This document shows positions 1 through 11,580 of a DNA stretch of 64,000 nt, piece after piece. The notes under the pieces are model-generated. The model saw only the letters and a list, made by a program, of their open reading frames with translations. It searched no databases and was not told the origin of the DNA. The translations under genes and the position numbers were made by a program. The first letter of the stretch is position 1. The number at the start of each line of letters is the position of its first letter. The DNA comes from Cordilura impudica (taxonomy: Eukaryota; Arthropoda; Insecta; Diptera; Scathophagidae), in the NCBI GenBank assembly GCA_963682025.1, contig OY821519.1, positions 15,752,378-15,816,377 on the forward strand. Reading direction: 5' to 3'.

Positions 1-2208
1 ACTCGTCTAGTACTCGTATGAATGTGTATGTAAGACGAGTGCAAAAAACCAACCGGCTTACAGCATACTTTAGACTCTAAAACAATTCAATCAAACATAT
101 TTGCACGATAGTATACAGCAGTAGCAGTAGCAATACCATACATATACATATATATTTATGTTTGTTTTTGTATTGCAAGTAAGTTAATTGGGCTCATGGC
201 CAAGTGCTTCCCATTGAAAATGAAAACTACTAATGTTCGTTTGTTTGTGCACATAAATGTTCGTACATGTTTAATAACATCCCAACATGCATGAGATGAT
301 TTTATTATTATTTTGTTTGATTTTTTTTCTTTTTTCATTTCAATTCACTTTTACTTAAAAAAAAAGTTTCACTTTTTATAATCCTTTAACAGTTAAATTT
401 CCGTTTTAACTGGTTATGTTTAATATTTCAAAGAAACGCTATCAAAGCGATATTGTTTATTGGCTCGGCCTGTAAATATCATTCATTTGAGACTCAGAAA
501 TATGCTAAAAAAAATTATAATTTTTTTATATGAATTTGAATGAAAGCAAAGGGAAATTATTGACTATCAGCACTACATAACAATTTGAAACTTCTTGCAG
601 AACCTCAGGTACACTAAATCCAAATGTGTAAATAAAATTCTCATTGCCATTTTTGAAATTCCGCGGTTTATTTATATTCCTTGCTTCAGTTTTCGGGACT
701 GGTATTAAATCATGGAACTTTTTTATTGATCTTGAATCCACACAAACCAATCTTTCATTTGAGTACACAAATGCAGGTGTGTGCTCCAGGATAGCATATA
801 TTACTTGCATTGCGAGGATCTTGAAAATATTTGATTTTTTTTTTTAATTTTATCCTTATAAATTTTGTGTTTGCTAAAAAATTTTTAATTTAACATTAGG
901 CACAAACCAGACAACATTCCAATACACAAATCTTTCTATTTAACTTAGGGGTCAATTAAAAATGTTCTGAAGTATTTTGAAAAAACCTTAAAATTTTAAA
1001 CAAATTTGCCATGTTGCAAAAATACAAAAAAAAAAACAAATACTAAAGATAATTAAAATAAACTTTCTCCTTTAAAATTTTGAATTCCGTAGTTAAACTA
1101 TTTTCACGGTCATGGCTTGATTATTCAACTTCTTTTTTTCCTAAATATTTCAATATTTCTTTTCTAAATTTTTCAGTAGTTTTTTAATATATTTGCCATT
1201 TAAATAAAATTAGTTTGCTCAATTTGAGACTGTAGTCTATCGTGAATACACTTCTTTACACAAAACGCATAAGGCATTTTTGAGTTATCCTAACATATAC
1301 GTTTCAATGTTTCCAAAAAAAAAAAATCCTGAGACCAGGGTATACTTCCCCGCACTCTAAATCCGAATTTTACCTTAGAATGGCTCCATCGCATCCGGTT
1401 TTTAAGAAATCCTAATTTAAAAATGCCACAACAAATATTTTTAAGGTTGGTATCAATGTGATTCACTATCCCAAATACTGTTAGGAAAGATATTTGGGTC
1501 TGCCGTTTTATCGTTATAATCCAAACATTTAATCTGTAATGTTTAGTTCCTTTCTTTAAAATATAATTTTCTAAGTTATAGTAAAAAAAAGGCAATTGTA
1601 TAAAAAATAAAGCACTGAAAAAGTTCTTATTCGGTCTAAAATTTGTAAAAAATATTTTGTCAGTATTTTTTGTTATACACTGTTTTAAAAATTAGAATTT
1701 ATACCCAAATAAAAGGGTCATAACATCATCATTTGTAACCTTGATGACTATATATTTGTGATTGGGTTGAATCGTTCTTAAGTAATTAGCCAAAACCATA
1801 ATAAGTTTGGAAAGAAAGAAAATATTTACTTTACCTAGATCACATATGCTTATAATCTTTTTCAATCTTGTGGTCATTTTTTTTTTAATTTCCTATTGAT
1901 TCCTGAGTTATAAATAAATATCCAAAATCAAATATAAAATTTATTATAAAACAAGTCGAAAAAAAATTGTTCCTTCAAAAAGATTTCTTTATTGTAAAAT
2001 CTATTACATCGCAAGCGTGTTGTCGTTTTAAAGCTCATTGGCGACTTACATTTCTTAAACAGAACCACCAACAGAAGAACATTGCCTCTTTGCCTCTTTT
2101 TTAATTATTATGTCAGATTGTTTGATCAGAAAAGTCATATTCATTATCAAAATATTTCCTTATATGGGTTGGGAGGGAACAATTGCATTTACCCCACTTT
2201 AATTCATA
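1..2208. other. AT-rich non-coding sequence, no gene seen
   Basis: No reading frame here looks like a gene; all are short, AT-driven and lack recognisable motifs. The first 40 bases contain a perfect 8-bp inverted repeat (ACTCGTCT at 1-8, AGACGAGT at 33-40) and a short CAGTAG run lies near 118-133. The rest is A/T homopolymer-rich sequence of unknown role, ending at the Helitron terminus at 2209. Confidence 0.6.
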
Positions 2209-3365
2209 CTAGCAGATTCCAGCACTCGAAATTCGAGTGCAAATTTTAGGAAATTTAATTTTTTCATTTAATAAAGACCCTAAAGGTATGCTTCACAATT
2301 CAACTCATTTTAAATTAAGGGAACAAATTCAACACAATAACACAAACACATTAACAAATTTAATAAACACACACATCTCAGCATGCATTGAAATATTATT
2401 TCTCCAATGTTGGAGAAAAGTTAAGTTCTCAAATTGATGTCAAATGTAATTCTCAACTTGAGTTGAACAATTTTTCTCCTTGTTTCCTTTCAACTTGACA
2501 TCAAGTTGAGATTTAACATTTTTTCTAATCTTTGAGAATATCCAACAATTTTCTCCACTTGAGACCAAACATTTCTTCAACTTGAATACGATTTGTGTTA
2601 AGTTTGAGATATTATTTAAATATGTCATAAATAATAAATTAAATTAAAAAAATGCCAAAAAAGTACAAATAATAATTTGATATATTTTTAGTTATTTCTA
2701 CTTTTTGTGAATTTTTTAATTTAAATTCTTATTTATGACATATTTAATATTAATATTCATCAAATGTACAAATAATTAATTCATTTATTTTTAATTCTAA
2801 ATTTTAAAAAATATTAACATGTACATAATAATGTTAAATATGTAATCAAATTAAATTGAAACATTAAAAAAAGTACATTATTTTCATTTCTAAAATTTGT
2901 ATAATTTTTTTTAATATGGCGGAATTGCCTTCCATTTGATACCGATTGGAGAAATTTCTTTGCTATCAAGTTGAGAATCACAAATTTCTCAATTTGATAA
3001 CTAAGAAAATCACCATATAAAAAATGTGCCTTTTAAGTTGAGAAGACTGTAATCGGACTATTGAGGTGCATTTGAGAATTAACGTTGGAGATTTGAGAAA
3101 TGTATTTGATCTCAAATGCACCTCAAGTTGATAGCAAACAAAAATGTTTATTGGGATACCATTGTATAATTTTATGTATGTGTTAGTAGCAACTTCAAAT
3201 GCAATTTACTCAAAATAAAGGAAAAAATTAAAGAAATCTGTAAATCTGTAAATCGGCTAAAAAGAAAAACATTTCAAATAATATACGTTTGGTCAAAATC
3301 GGCATAAAACGGTAGAACAAAACATCAGTCACAAGAAATCGCCTAGCCTATTAATATTTCTATAT
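2209..3365 (-). mobile_element. Non-autonomous Helitron, family A, with an internal insertion
   Basis: Read on the minus strand, the element begins near 3365 with a degenerate 5' end followed by the family's conserved AATAGGCTAGGCGATTTC, and ends at 2209 with CTAG. About 10 bases inside the CTAG sits the palindrome GCACTCGAATTTCGAGTGC. A 5'-TC end, a 3'-CTRR end and a subterminal hairpin are the hallmarks of Helitrons. The usual unit is about 360 bp; this one is 1.16 kb because unrelated sequence (about 2375-3155) interrupts it. There is no helicase or Rep gene, so it would have moved using proteins supplied elsewhere. Confidence 0.85.
2375..3155. mobile_element. Insertion inside Helitron, rich in TTGAGA/TCTCAA words
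   Basis: Compared with the intact family-A Helitrons, the sequence leaves the consensus after the 'aataaacacacacat' stretch and returns at CATTGTATAATTTTATG. CATTG occurs at both borders and may be a 5-bp target duplication. The insert has an AT-rich core and flanks filled with CTCAACTTGA and TCAAGTTGAG words that can pair with one another. No ORF or recognised transposon end is visible. The exact borders are uncertain. Confidence 0.5.
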
Positions 3366-3374
3366 ATTATTATT

Positions 3375-3745
3375 GATGTGTAAACATCTATACGCGCACG
3401 GCGGTAAATTTCTGTTTCACAATACAATCACACAAAATACAGCATAACATGTGAGCTCAACACAAATCGGTGTGACTTATAATTGTATTGGTGAAAAAAT
3501 TATGATATAAAATCGTTTCAGCTAATTCAAAAACCCTTTGCTGTAAAACGACAAAAATTTCACAATATAAACGTATAACATATACATAATTCAACAACCG
3601 CACGAGTATAACCAGAGTCCCTGCAGTTGTTTGCTATAAGTGATACATAGATGACGCTTTCTGTTTGATTTTAAAAAAGGGGCATAAAAAATCTTTAATT
3701 ACTAAATGTTTACACATCTCCCCTGCGATCGGACTCTTATGATTT
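3375..3745 (+). mobile_element. S element copy lacking the central simple repeat
   Basis: This begins with GATGTGTAAACATCT (3375-3389) followed by the family's left arm (CACAATACAATCACA, GGTGTGACTTATAATTG, ATTGGTGAAAAAATTATGA). It then passes directly through about 90 bp of ordinary sequence into the right arm (CCCTGCAGTTG, ATAGATGACGCTTTCTG) and a degenerate inverted copy of the end, AAATGTTTACACATC (3704-3718). The other long copies in the window have kilobases of A-rich simple repeat between the same arms. No ORF is present. Confidence 0.75.
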
Positions 3746-4130
3746 TTTTATTATTTCAACCGGTTAATTTTTAATTTTTCGTTTCTTTTTGTAATTTTTA
3801 ATTTTTTATTTTTCATTTTTCATTTTTCATTTTTTATTATTTATTTTTAATTTTTTTATTTTTCATTTTTCATTTTTTGTTTTTTATTTTTTATTTTTCA
3901 TTTTTTGTTTTTTATTTCTCACTTTTTATTTTTCATTTTTAATTTTTTCATTTTTTATTTTTTATTTTTAATTTTTTTCATTTTTTATTTTCAAACAGGT
4001 TATTACATATTATAATTTTTTTACCAACACAATCATAAGTCACACCGATTTTGTCTTACGTCTTATATGTTATGCTGTTTTTGTGATTGTATTTTGAAAT
4101 AGAAATTTACCCTATGGATTTTTACACATC
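3746..4130 (-). mobile_element. Second S element copy, inverted and right-truncated
   Basis: It abuts the previous copy in opposite orientation. From the left it shows the complement of the right-arm start (TTATTTCAACCGGTTAATT), about 230 bp of TTTTTATTTTTCA-type simple repeat (3765-3990), then the complement of the left arm (AGGTTATTACATATTATAA, CATAAGTCACACCGATTTTG, TGTGATTGTATTTTGAAAT) ending in TTTACACATC (4121-4130). The outer right arm is missing, so the junction near 3746 is a rearrangement point. Confidence 0.7.
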
Positions 4131-4139
4131 AAAACTAAA

Positions 4140-4425
4140 ATATTGAATAGATTTTTTTTTTCAAATTTGATTTATATATATTTTTGAGAAAGGTAAGTGA
4201 CTTTATTAAATATGGTCATGATTTATCCGTTTTTAGACCTGGTAATTTTTCATATCTGCACATCAAAATTTAATTACAATATCACTAAAATTTAGTATAT
4301 GCTTATTTTCTTTATCTTGTTATTGCCTCAGAAAAGTTGAATCCAAGACCCTCTCTCGAATAGCATGGTATAGCGTTATTGTATAATCAGTCTAGACCGA
4401 CATAATTTTCTTACTAACTTTTAAA
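4140..4425 (+). repeat. Fragment of the GTCY-bearing dispersed repeat (3' part)
   Basis: Phrases such as TTTTTAGACCTGG, TTTCATATCTGCA, 'tatgcttattttctttatc' and the ending CAGTCTAGACCGACATAATTTTCTTA match the 3' half of the fuller copies at 22716, 24350 and 49341. The GTCY tetranucleotide portion is absent. It is a decayed, non-coding fragment. Confidence 0.55.
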
Positions 4426-4682
4426 CTTGTTTGCTTAATACCACATGCGAAGAACTTATTGCTTTAGAAGCATTGAAAAAGTAATTCTATTATAATGACT
4501 TCACTTTTCTTTGGGGTTAAAAGAGCGGTTTATGTGCCATTTCGATTTGTGTCGTCTTTTATTAGGTCTCATTTAACTATGCTAATTTGATTAATGATCA
4601 TTTGAGCTTTTATTCGAATTTTACAAATTTTTACCCATAATATGTTCAGCCTTTAAGAGTAGCTAAGATTCACTAAATTATA

Positions 4683-5043
4683 TCTATATTATTAATAGGC
4701 TAGGCGATTTCTTGTGACCGATGTTTTGTTCTACCGTTTTATCCCGATTTTTACCAAACGTATATTATTTGAAAGGTATTTATTTTTAACTGTTCACCGG
4801 ATTTACAGATTTTTAAATTTTTTCCTTTATTTTAAGTAAATTGCATTTAAAGTTGCTACTAACACATACATAAAATTTAACATATGCCATGTGTGTGTTT
4901 ATTAAATTTGTTAATGTGTTTGTTAATGAGTTTGTTTTCTTCATTCATTGGTTTATGAATTTTCATTGGTTTATGAATTGGCTAAGTTGAAAATAAAGTT
5001 GCCTAGAAATTGCACTCGAATTTCGAGCGCCGGAATCAGCTAG
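4683..5043 (+). mobile_element. Non-autonomous Helitron, family A, nearly intact
   Basis: This copy starts with TC at 4683 preceded by A and ends with CTAG at 5040-5043 followed by T, the A/T insertion site expected of Helitrons. The subterminal hairpin (TGCACTCGAATTTCGAGCGC) lies just upstream of the end. At 361 bp it is about the basic length of the family here. It contains the conserved 'gttgctactaacacatacataaaat' stretch and no ORF. Confidence 0.9.
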
Positions 5044-5394
5044 TTTACATTAAAACAGAAAACGAGTTCAGTCCAATATCCAATATATTTACCCAATTGA
5101 GAGGGCACACTGTGTACTTGAATTTTAAAATTTTAAATTGCTATACCTTTAGACAAAATTGACTATATGATTCAAAGATTAAGATGTTCATTCTTATAAA
5201 AAATATATCTTGTTAATGTTTATTATTTAAAAGTCTGCATATTTTTATAGATGTCATAAAAAAAAATTAATGTTTCCTTTTGTTATTATTATAATTTTAT
5301 GGATGTATTTTTTCAATTAATAAAAAAAATTTCTCTTCAAATTTAAAGTTTATTTTAGGAAATTTTCCAAATATAAAATTTATGAATAAAAGTA

Positions 5395-5490
5395 TATCTA
5401 TCTATATACATTTTATGCTATATATGTACATATATATGTAACTATATACATATATATATATATATATGTATATGTATAATATATTTTTTC
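5395..5490. repeat. TA/ATAC microsatellite
   Basis: An impure run of TATATA, TATACATA and ATATATGT units about 90 bp long. It sits in otherwise unique AT-rich DNA. Confidence 0.8.
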
Positions 5491-5689
5491 GCAATACAGT
5501 AGCTATAATTGCGTGTTTATTATTGTTAACAATACAAATGTATTTTTTTTTTTTATAGATTCACTAATAATAGCATCAACAATAATATAAAAAAAGGCAT
5601 AGATTTTCATTTCATTTTCAATTCAAAAGAAAAACTATATTTATAGGTTAGTTATACCATATCAAACTTAACTAAACCAAACTTTTAAA

Positions 5690-5805
5690 CCGCAACTGGT
5701 TATTGTTAGTTGCTCTAATGCTGTTGTTAGTTGTTGCTGCTGCTGGTGGTTGTGATGATGATAATGATGATGGTGATGTTGTTGATTAACTGGATATTAT
5801 AAATG
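5690..5805. repeat. Trinucleotide-rich block (GTT/GCT/GAT repeats)
   Basis: On the plus strand the block runs GTTGTTAGTTGTTGCTGCTGCTGG and then GATGATGATAATGATGATGGTGATG. On the minus strand one frame reads as a His/Gln-rich peptide of about 40 residues flanked by stops. Such CAG/CAT tracts occur in fly exons and leaders, but there is no start codon, splice context or length to support a gene. The neighbouring DNA from 5044 to 6860 is AT-rich and holds nothing else I can name. Confidence 0.6.
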
Positions 5806-6869
5806 GCTGTTGTTGTTTTCTTTGACCGACTAACTATCTAACCAACTGTCTATTGCACTAGTGAGACACTGCACTTGCACTTTCTATTTGCATTTATGGG
5901 CATGAAATAAAGATTGTTTTAGTGTTTGTGTGGAAAAACTTTCGTTTTTCTTTTTTAATTTTTATTTTACGATATTTTTTCTTTTTATTTCTGCAAACAG
6001 AAATAAATATTCAATCTTCAACTTACCAAACATGTTGCCTGTAATCTAGTCATCTTAGCAGTCACAGCTAACATTAGTGCCGATTTAGCGGTTTTTAGCT
6101 GTTTTTAGCGATTTTTGTAAATCTCCACATAGTGTTGTTAGCCCGTCTGGCGGTAAATATTTCAAAAATTTTATTAAAAAAATATACTTTTCAATAAATT
6201 CTACTGATCCTACGATAGCATTATCAATGTCAAGACAAATGGATGCCAATAATATCCTTTCTAATTTTATCCTTTAATATCGTTTGAAATTTACAATAAA
6301 TTCTAAATTATCATTCTTCTAATTCTATAAGTTGAGTTTTAATAAAAATTTTTGTTTTTAATACACAAAAAAAATTAATAAAACGCCCATAAAAAATAAA
6401 TCGTTTTTTTTTCATATCGTGATTTTGAACTTCAAAGTTTCAAAGAATTAATTTTTTTCAAAAAATTTATAGAAATAGAGAAGAACCTAGGCAATTTTAT
6501 GATTTTTTTTTATAATTAGGTCAAATGGAATATCCTTTCAGAATTATAATTTTCAATATCCTTTAAGATTATCAATAAATTCTTTCGAAAAAAATTATGT
6601 CGAGGACTTAAATATGTATCGTAATTTCATTCCTCTAGATTTATTAGTTAAGTGGCAATAAAATGTTTAAAAAAAAAGTTCCCATAAAAAATATATTTTT
6701 TATTTAGACATAAAAAATTCTAAAAGATTCTAAAAATGGATAAGTTTTGAAAGAATATAAAGCAGCCATAATTATTATCTTTCATTTGACAAAATTTAAT
6801 TTTACCAAGCAAGAACTCAGAAACAGCATCACCACGAATTAATCTAAGTAGAAATCAGATATCCAGCAT

Positions 6870-7690
6870 CACCTGGCGACTTTTTATGCCCTCCACCCCA
6901 GTGTGCAGAGAGTATATATAAGTTTGTCATTCCATTTGTAATAATTAGAAAAAAATTTTGGACCCCATAAAATATATATATATTTGTGATCCTTATAAGA
7001 AGAGCAGTTGATATAGCTATGTCCGTCTGTCCGTCTGTGGAAATCACGATGACGGCATCAATCGGGCAGCTAGGGTGCTTGTTGGCACAAAAAATGATTC
7101 ACTAACATCCTGAGAAGTTTGCTATTTAAAATCGTCAAAATCAGTTAATCAGATCCCGAGAATTGAATGAAGAAGTAAAAAAAGGTTTGAAAAGTCTTGA
7201 TTTGTCTATGTTGTTCTTGTCACGATCACGACCTCAATAGCATAACTGGGTCGCTCTTTTTTAGTGGGAATGATTGACTAACATCATGAGAAGGTTTCTG
7301 TTTGAAAAATAATGAAAATCGGTTTAATAGGTCCCAAGAAATTACTGAAGAAGTAAAAAAAAATTTAAAAATATATGTATGTATCCGTATTATTCTTGTT
7401 GTTATTCCAAATGTTGTATTGTTGTCATAGCTGGACTTGTTGTTCTTGTGGTCATTGTGGTAATAATTTAATAAAAACTAACCCCTTGTACATTTCTTTT
7501 ATCAACTCTGGTAGAAAAATTTTAAAGTTTCCATTGTTTTGGCATCACTAAAAAAAATCGTTAGATAATTTTTGCCATCGCCACGGGCCTGCCTGCAAAG
7601 TTTCAGATCGATTGGGCAACGAGAAAGGGGTTAAAAATCGATCCAAAGTTATGTCGACAAGCAGAGAAGCAGACACTACGGGTTAATATA
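6870..7690 (+). repeat. Dispersed repeat with a GTCY block, second family
   Basis: Begins TTTTTATGCCCTCCACCCC, continues through 'agtttgtcattccatttgtaa' and a short GTCY run (ATGTCCGTCTGTCCGTCTG near 7020), and ends around CAGACACTACGGGTTAATAT. Related text recurs at 30498-30660. Short proto-microsatellites of GTCY are a known feature of dipteran dispersed elements (mini-me type); assigning this repeat to that group is inference. It is non-coding. Confidence 0.6.
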
Positions 7691-7868
7691 AAGGGAGTAA
7701 AAATTCGCCAACATCTGAAGCAAATGCTTAACTATCTAGTTGTTAATAAAACAAACAACAATGTAAATTTACCGAAAAAAAAATTTATGTATTAATTTAT
7801 TTAAAGGAAAACAACAATAACTTTTGATATTGTGTTTTTTGCGTGTAATATTTACGTATACATACATA

Positions 7869-8215
7869 TCTATAATATTAATAGGCTAGGCGATTTCTTG
7901 TGAGCGATGCTTTGTTCTACCGTTTCAACCCGATTTTGACCAAACGTATATTATTTGAAAGGTATTTCCTTTTAGTCGATTTGCAGATTTACAGATTTTT
8001 AAGTTTTTTCCTTTATTTTCGGTAAATTGCATTTAAAGTTGCTACAAACACATACATAAAATTATACAATGCTATGTGTGTGTTTATTAAATTTGTTAAT
8101 GTGTTTGTAATAAAAATGAGTTGGTTTTTTCGGTTGATTTGTGAATTGGCTATAATTGATTGATGAAAAAATAAAATTTCCTAGCACTTGCAATCGAATT
8201 TCGAATTTCTGCTAG
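7869..8215 (+). mobile_element. Non-autonomous Helitron, family A
   Basis: TCTATAATATTAATAGGCTAGG marks the 5' end after an A, and GCTAG followed by T marks the 3' end. The 3' hairpin has decayed (CAATCGAATTTCGAATTTCTG), so this copy is older than those with a perfect stem. The interior matches the family, including the 'acacatacataaaattatac' stretch. Confidence 0.88.
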
Positions 8216-8404
8216 TATTAAATAATTAATTAGTATACATATATTCTATATATGTACATATGTGTACTAATAATAACCGCATGTTGGAAATAAATCATAT
8301 TATTTTATTTATATAAAATTCTCTAATATGAATTTTATTTTAGGGAAAATACATTTCTTTTGTATTAACAGAGTGTCACTTCATTTTGCTCAGTGTTGCT
8401 ATGC

Positions 8405-8421
8405 CACAGTAGATGGCGCCA
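8405..8421 (+). promoter_or_regulatory. Possible CTCF-like site
   Basis: CACAGTAGATGGCGCC contains AGATGGCGC, which agrees with the conserved core bound by the insulator protein CTCF in flies. It stands out as the only GC-rich patch in about 500 bp of AT-rich sequence between a Helitron and a minisatellite-like stretch. A chance match is quite possible. Confidence 0.25.
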
Positions 8422-8779
8422 CAATTTTTGTTCTTTGCAAGAGTTATTTCTATTTTAACATGAATGTCAACATTTTCAATTAGACATCAAACACAACCAT
8501 GTTAAGAGTATACATAGGGCTAGTCTTTTATTTCATACGTTTTTCCATTATTCTTTTACAAATATGACCATAAGTTTGGCATATTAACTTTTTGTTTTGT
8601 TTACAAAATAGAGTTACCGAGTTCATCAATGAATTTTTTACTCTCAAAATAGTTCTACATAGTTATATAAAATTATTAAATACAAAATTGCACTTTTTTA
8701 ATTTTCCATTCTAATTTTAGAAAATATAAATTCTAAAAATTGGAATTCAGATTTCCAGAAAATCATATTAAAATTTAAA

Positions 8780-9180
8780 AAAAAAATTTTTCTTAACAAA
8801 TAACCATTAAAAAAACATCTTTTCTTAAACAAGTACATTTTCTTAAAAATCTACCATCCTTAAAAAATAACATTTTCTTAAAAAGTATTTTTTTAAAGTA
8901 CTATTTTTTTTTTAAAAGTACCTTTTTAAAATGATAACTTTCTTCTTAAAGTAAATTTTCTTGGAAAGTTACCTTTTCTCCAACATGGATCTTTTATATA
9001 AAATAACTTTTTTTAAATAAATTTATTTTTTAAAAAGTAAATTCTTTTAAAGTACTTTTTTAAAAAAAGTACATTTTCCTGGTATATGGCAAACCAAAAA
9101 TTGCCAAGATTTTTAAAAACTTTTATTTTGAAATACTGCATAATTTTTAGCTCTCAAAACATTGAAAAATACTTCTTTTT
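8780..9180. repeat. Degenerate TTAAAAAGTAC/TTTCTTAAA minisatellite
   Basis: Repeated blocks of TTTTCTTAAAAAGTAC type with irregular 20-25-bp spacing. It is the reverse complement of the array at 31500-33260, so both belong to one dispersed low-complexity family. There is no coding potential. Confidence 0.65.
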
Positions 9181-9189
9181 AGAAAGTTA

Positions 9190-9523
9190 CTTCTTTTAGC
9201 TATCCACCAGATTTACAGATTTGCACCGTCTGGGACATTTTTTCTAGAGTAATGCTCATTTACAGTTGCTACTAACACATACATAAAAGCCCTGTGTTGA
9301 GTTGTGAATTGGCTAAAATTATTAACACACCCATTTATATATCTTCCGTGTATTCAACAGATATTTATAAAGAAATCTAAATAATTTTATTTAAAAAGCG
9401 TTGAATTGTTAATTGGGTAAAATTGATTAGCATACTTTTAGGCTCTTATAAAATTATTTATTAAATGAAAAATAAAATTTCATAGAATTTGCACTCGAAT
9501 TTCGAGGGCTGGGCTCTATTAGT
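9190..9523 (+). mobile_element. 5'-truncated Helitron, family A
   Basis: The interior (TTACAGTTGCTACTAACACA) and the 3' hairpin GCACTCGAATTTCGAG are clear and the copy ends in a mutated terminus (CTCTATTAG). The first part, including the TC end and CTAGGCGATTTC, is missing. It lies right beside the poly(A) end of the retrotransposon relic on its right. Confidence 0.7.
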
Positions 9524-9544
9524 GAAGTGTTATTATCGTAAGTA

Positions 9545-10815
9545 TTTTTTTTTTTTTTATTATTGACCAAAACCCTACAGATGCAGACCAACCCCCTACA
9601 GATACAGTGCATTGTGTTGATCTCAGGAAAATAGATTATGGAAAGGAGGAAAGAGAGAGTAGCGTTTGTAGATATTTGACTTAAATTTTATTAGATTATA
9701 ACTGTCAGGAAAGACCTGTGCGGGGAGTTTATTCCACAAACGGCTAGTTCGACTGGTAAACGAATTCTCTCTGTAATGCGTTGTGCGGTCAACTGGACAA
9801 TAGACTACAAACGGATGTGATGTACTAGAGAAATGGGTAGAGCGAACTGAAACTCGGGTACTTGGAATAAGTTCGCTAATCTCAGAAGAACATTTCCCAT
9901 GGTAGTATCTATAGAACAGTGCTACACAACCCACATTCCGAGGATGTTCCAATGCGTCAATAGAGTTGGATAACCTAGTGTCATTGATGAGCGCTAACGC
10001 CCTCCTTTGCACAAGGTCTGGTAGCTCCAAAATAGACTTTGAAGTTCCTGCCCATATATGAGAGTTGTATTCCATTTTCGGTCGGATGTTAGTGTAAGGA
10101 ATTTAGAAGGAGTGAAGTAATTTTTGCATCGTTTTAGAAAACCAAGACACTTGAAAAACATGCTCGTTCCAACGAACATCACATTGAATTATCATGCCTA
10201 GAAAATCAAGAGTATCCGATTTCTCAATACCTATACCACCCATATATACAGATGACATTGTTGAATCCATAGCCCTATGGATCAACATACAACATTGAGG
10301 CATTAGCACATTAAAATCAACCCTCTTTGCTTTACCCCACTCGGAGATTGTTAGCAGGTCTTGATTGAGTGTGTCATTCATTGTCCGCCTTTTGGCCCCA
10401 ACCTTCAAGAGGCTTGGCCTACAATTAAAGGAAAATAAATCATAAATGCTGCTGTCATCTGCGAAAGAGTATATAGAAATAAAAGTTTGACCAAGAAGGT
10501 CGTTCAAAAAGATAAGGAAAAGAGAAGGAGAAAGAGAAAGAACGGAACCTGAAACTCATTAGATGAGACCCCATTAATAACAACACGTATTGTTCGGTCT
10601 CTGAGAAAACTCGATATAAATCGAGAGGAGTCATTACTGACCCCTAATGCAATAACCTTTGATATCAATGCACCGAGCCAGACCCGATCGAATGCCTTGG
10701 AAATATCTAGAGCAATCACTTTTCTTTCGCCATAATTGTGAATGAATCGACTCCAGTGCTCAGAAAGTAGAGCTAGCAGGTTTCCCGTAGAACGGGATAT
10801 AGAATCTAATTTTTA
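9545..10815 (-). pseudogene. Jockey-like non-LTR retrotransposon relic (reverse transcriptase C-terminal half)
   Basis: The 3' half of a non-LTR retrotransposon read on the minus strand. From 10815 downward the frame gives the RT block ALDISKAFDRVW with the first catalytic Asp. A +1/-1 frame change near 10535 leads to GSVLSLSPSLF and then SFADDSSIY, the Y/FADD active-site motif, near 10460. Further down a third frame (10075-9623) has LVQRRALALI and RLWNKLP with a following FK, the typical C-terminal tail of Jockey/CR1-type RTs. A T-run at 9545-9562 is the poly(A) tail and about 60 bp of 3' UTR precede it. The endonuclease and ORF1 are absent, as in 5'-truncated copies. At least two frameshifts make it dead. 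Clade placement is from motif style only. Confidence 0.85.
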
Positions 10816-10891
10816 AATATTTTGGATAATCTGAAGCTCTATGTTTAGAATTGATAAATTTATAAAACCTTTTAGGGATTACTTATTACAA

Positions 10892-11243
10892 CTAGCATAT
10901 TCCAGCACTCGAAATTCGAGTGCAAATTCTAGGAAATTTTTTTTTTCATTTACCAAAGACCCTAAAGGTATGCTTCACAATTCAACTCATTTTAAATTAA
11001 GAAAGCAAACTCAACACAATAACACAAACACATTAACAAATTTAATAAATATACACATAGCATTGTATAATTTTATGTATGCGTAAGTAGCAACTTTAAA
11101 TGATCATAACTCCAAAACAATATTCCACACGATGAAAATCTGTAAATCTGGGTAACATCTAAAAAGAAATACCTTTCAAGTGATAAATTTTTTGTCAAAA
11201 TCGGGGTAAAACTGTGAAACTTGCATCGGTCACAAGAAATCGC
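10892..11243 (-). mobile_element. Helitron family A, 5' terminus replaced
   Basis: The 3' end is intact: CTAG at 10892-10895, then the hairpin (GCACTCGAAATTCGAGTGC). The interior follows the family up to CACAAGAAATCGC at about 11243. There the expected terminal CTAGCCTATTAATATTATAGA is missing and exon-like sequence begins. Either a deletion fused the element to neighbouring DNA or the fragment was picked up by the element. Confidence 0.8.
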
Positions 11244-11483
11244 TTTGCAAGTTACATTCCACCAGAAGCCTTGCTCTTCCTAGATAAAAAGGGATATATC
11301 CAGAATGAAATAGGCATACCTACTCGTGTAATATACCACATTTATAGAAAAGCCAACACAAAAGCCATAACAGTTAATCAATTAACAACCGAGAATATTA
11401 GATTTGACACTAGTGTTTATCTAGCGGATAAGCAAACGAGACCACACCTTAATACTGAAAAATATTGGTGGCTTGACAATTAA
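11244..11483 (+). CDS. Possible 3'-terminal exon of an unrecognised protein gene, or captured gene fragment
   Basis: An open frame of about 75 residues runs from the Helitron junction to TAA at 11481-11483. It includes IPPEALLFLDKKGY, IPTRVIYHIYRK and a C-terminal KYWWLDN. Its base composition is far less AT-biased than the surroundings and the residue mix is that of a folded protein. It is followed by A/T-rich 3'-UTR-like sequence with AATAAA near 11549. There is no in-frame start inside the unique part, so it must be an internal or terminal exon or a fragment; GCAAG at about 11246-11250 could be a splice acceptor. It is bounded on the left by a broken Helitron and on the right by a complete one. 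I do not recognise the family. A chance ORF is less likely than a real exon, but cannot be excluded. Confidence 0.4.
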   Translation, partial: FASYIPPEALLFLDKKGYIQNEIGIPTRVIYHIYRKANTKAITVNQLTTENIRFDTSVYLADKQTRPHLNTEKYWWLDN

Positions 11484-11580
11484 TTTATTTTCCCTAATTT
11501 TATCACTGGATCATACATATTAAAATTTCTTATATTTCCACCTTTATAAATAAATACACTTTTGTATATTAATATATAAA

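Noticed and set aside
5660..5800. Minus-strand His/Gln-rich peptide
   Set aside because: About 45 codons from a trinucleotide repeat, bounded by stops, without start or splice evidence.
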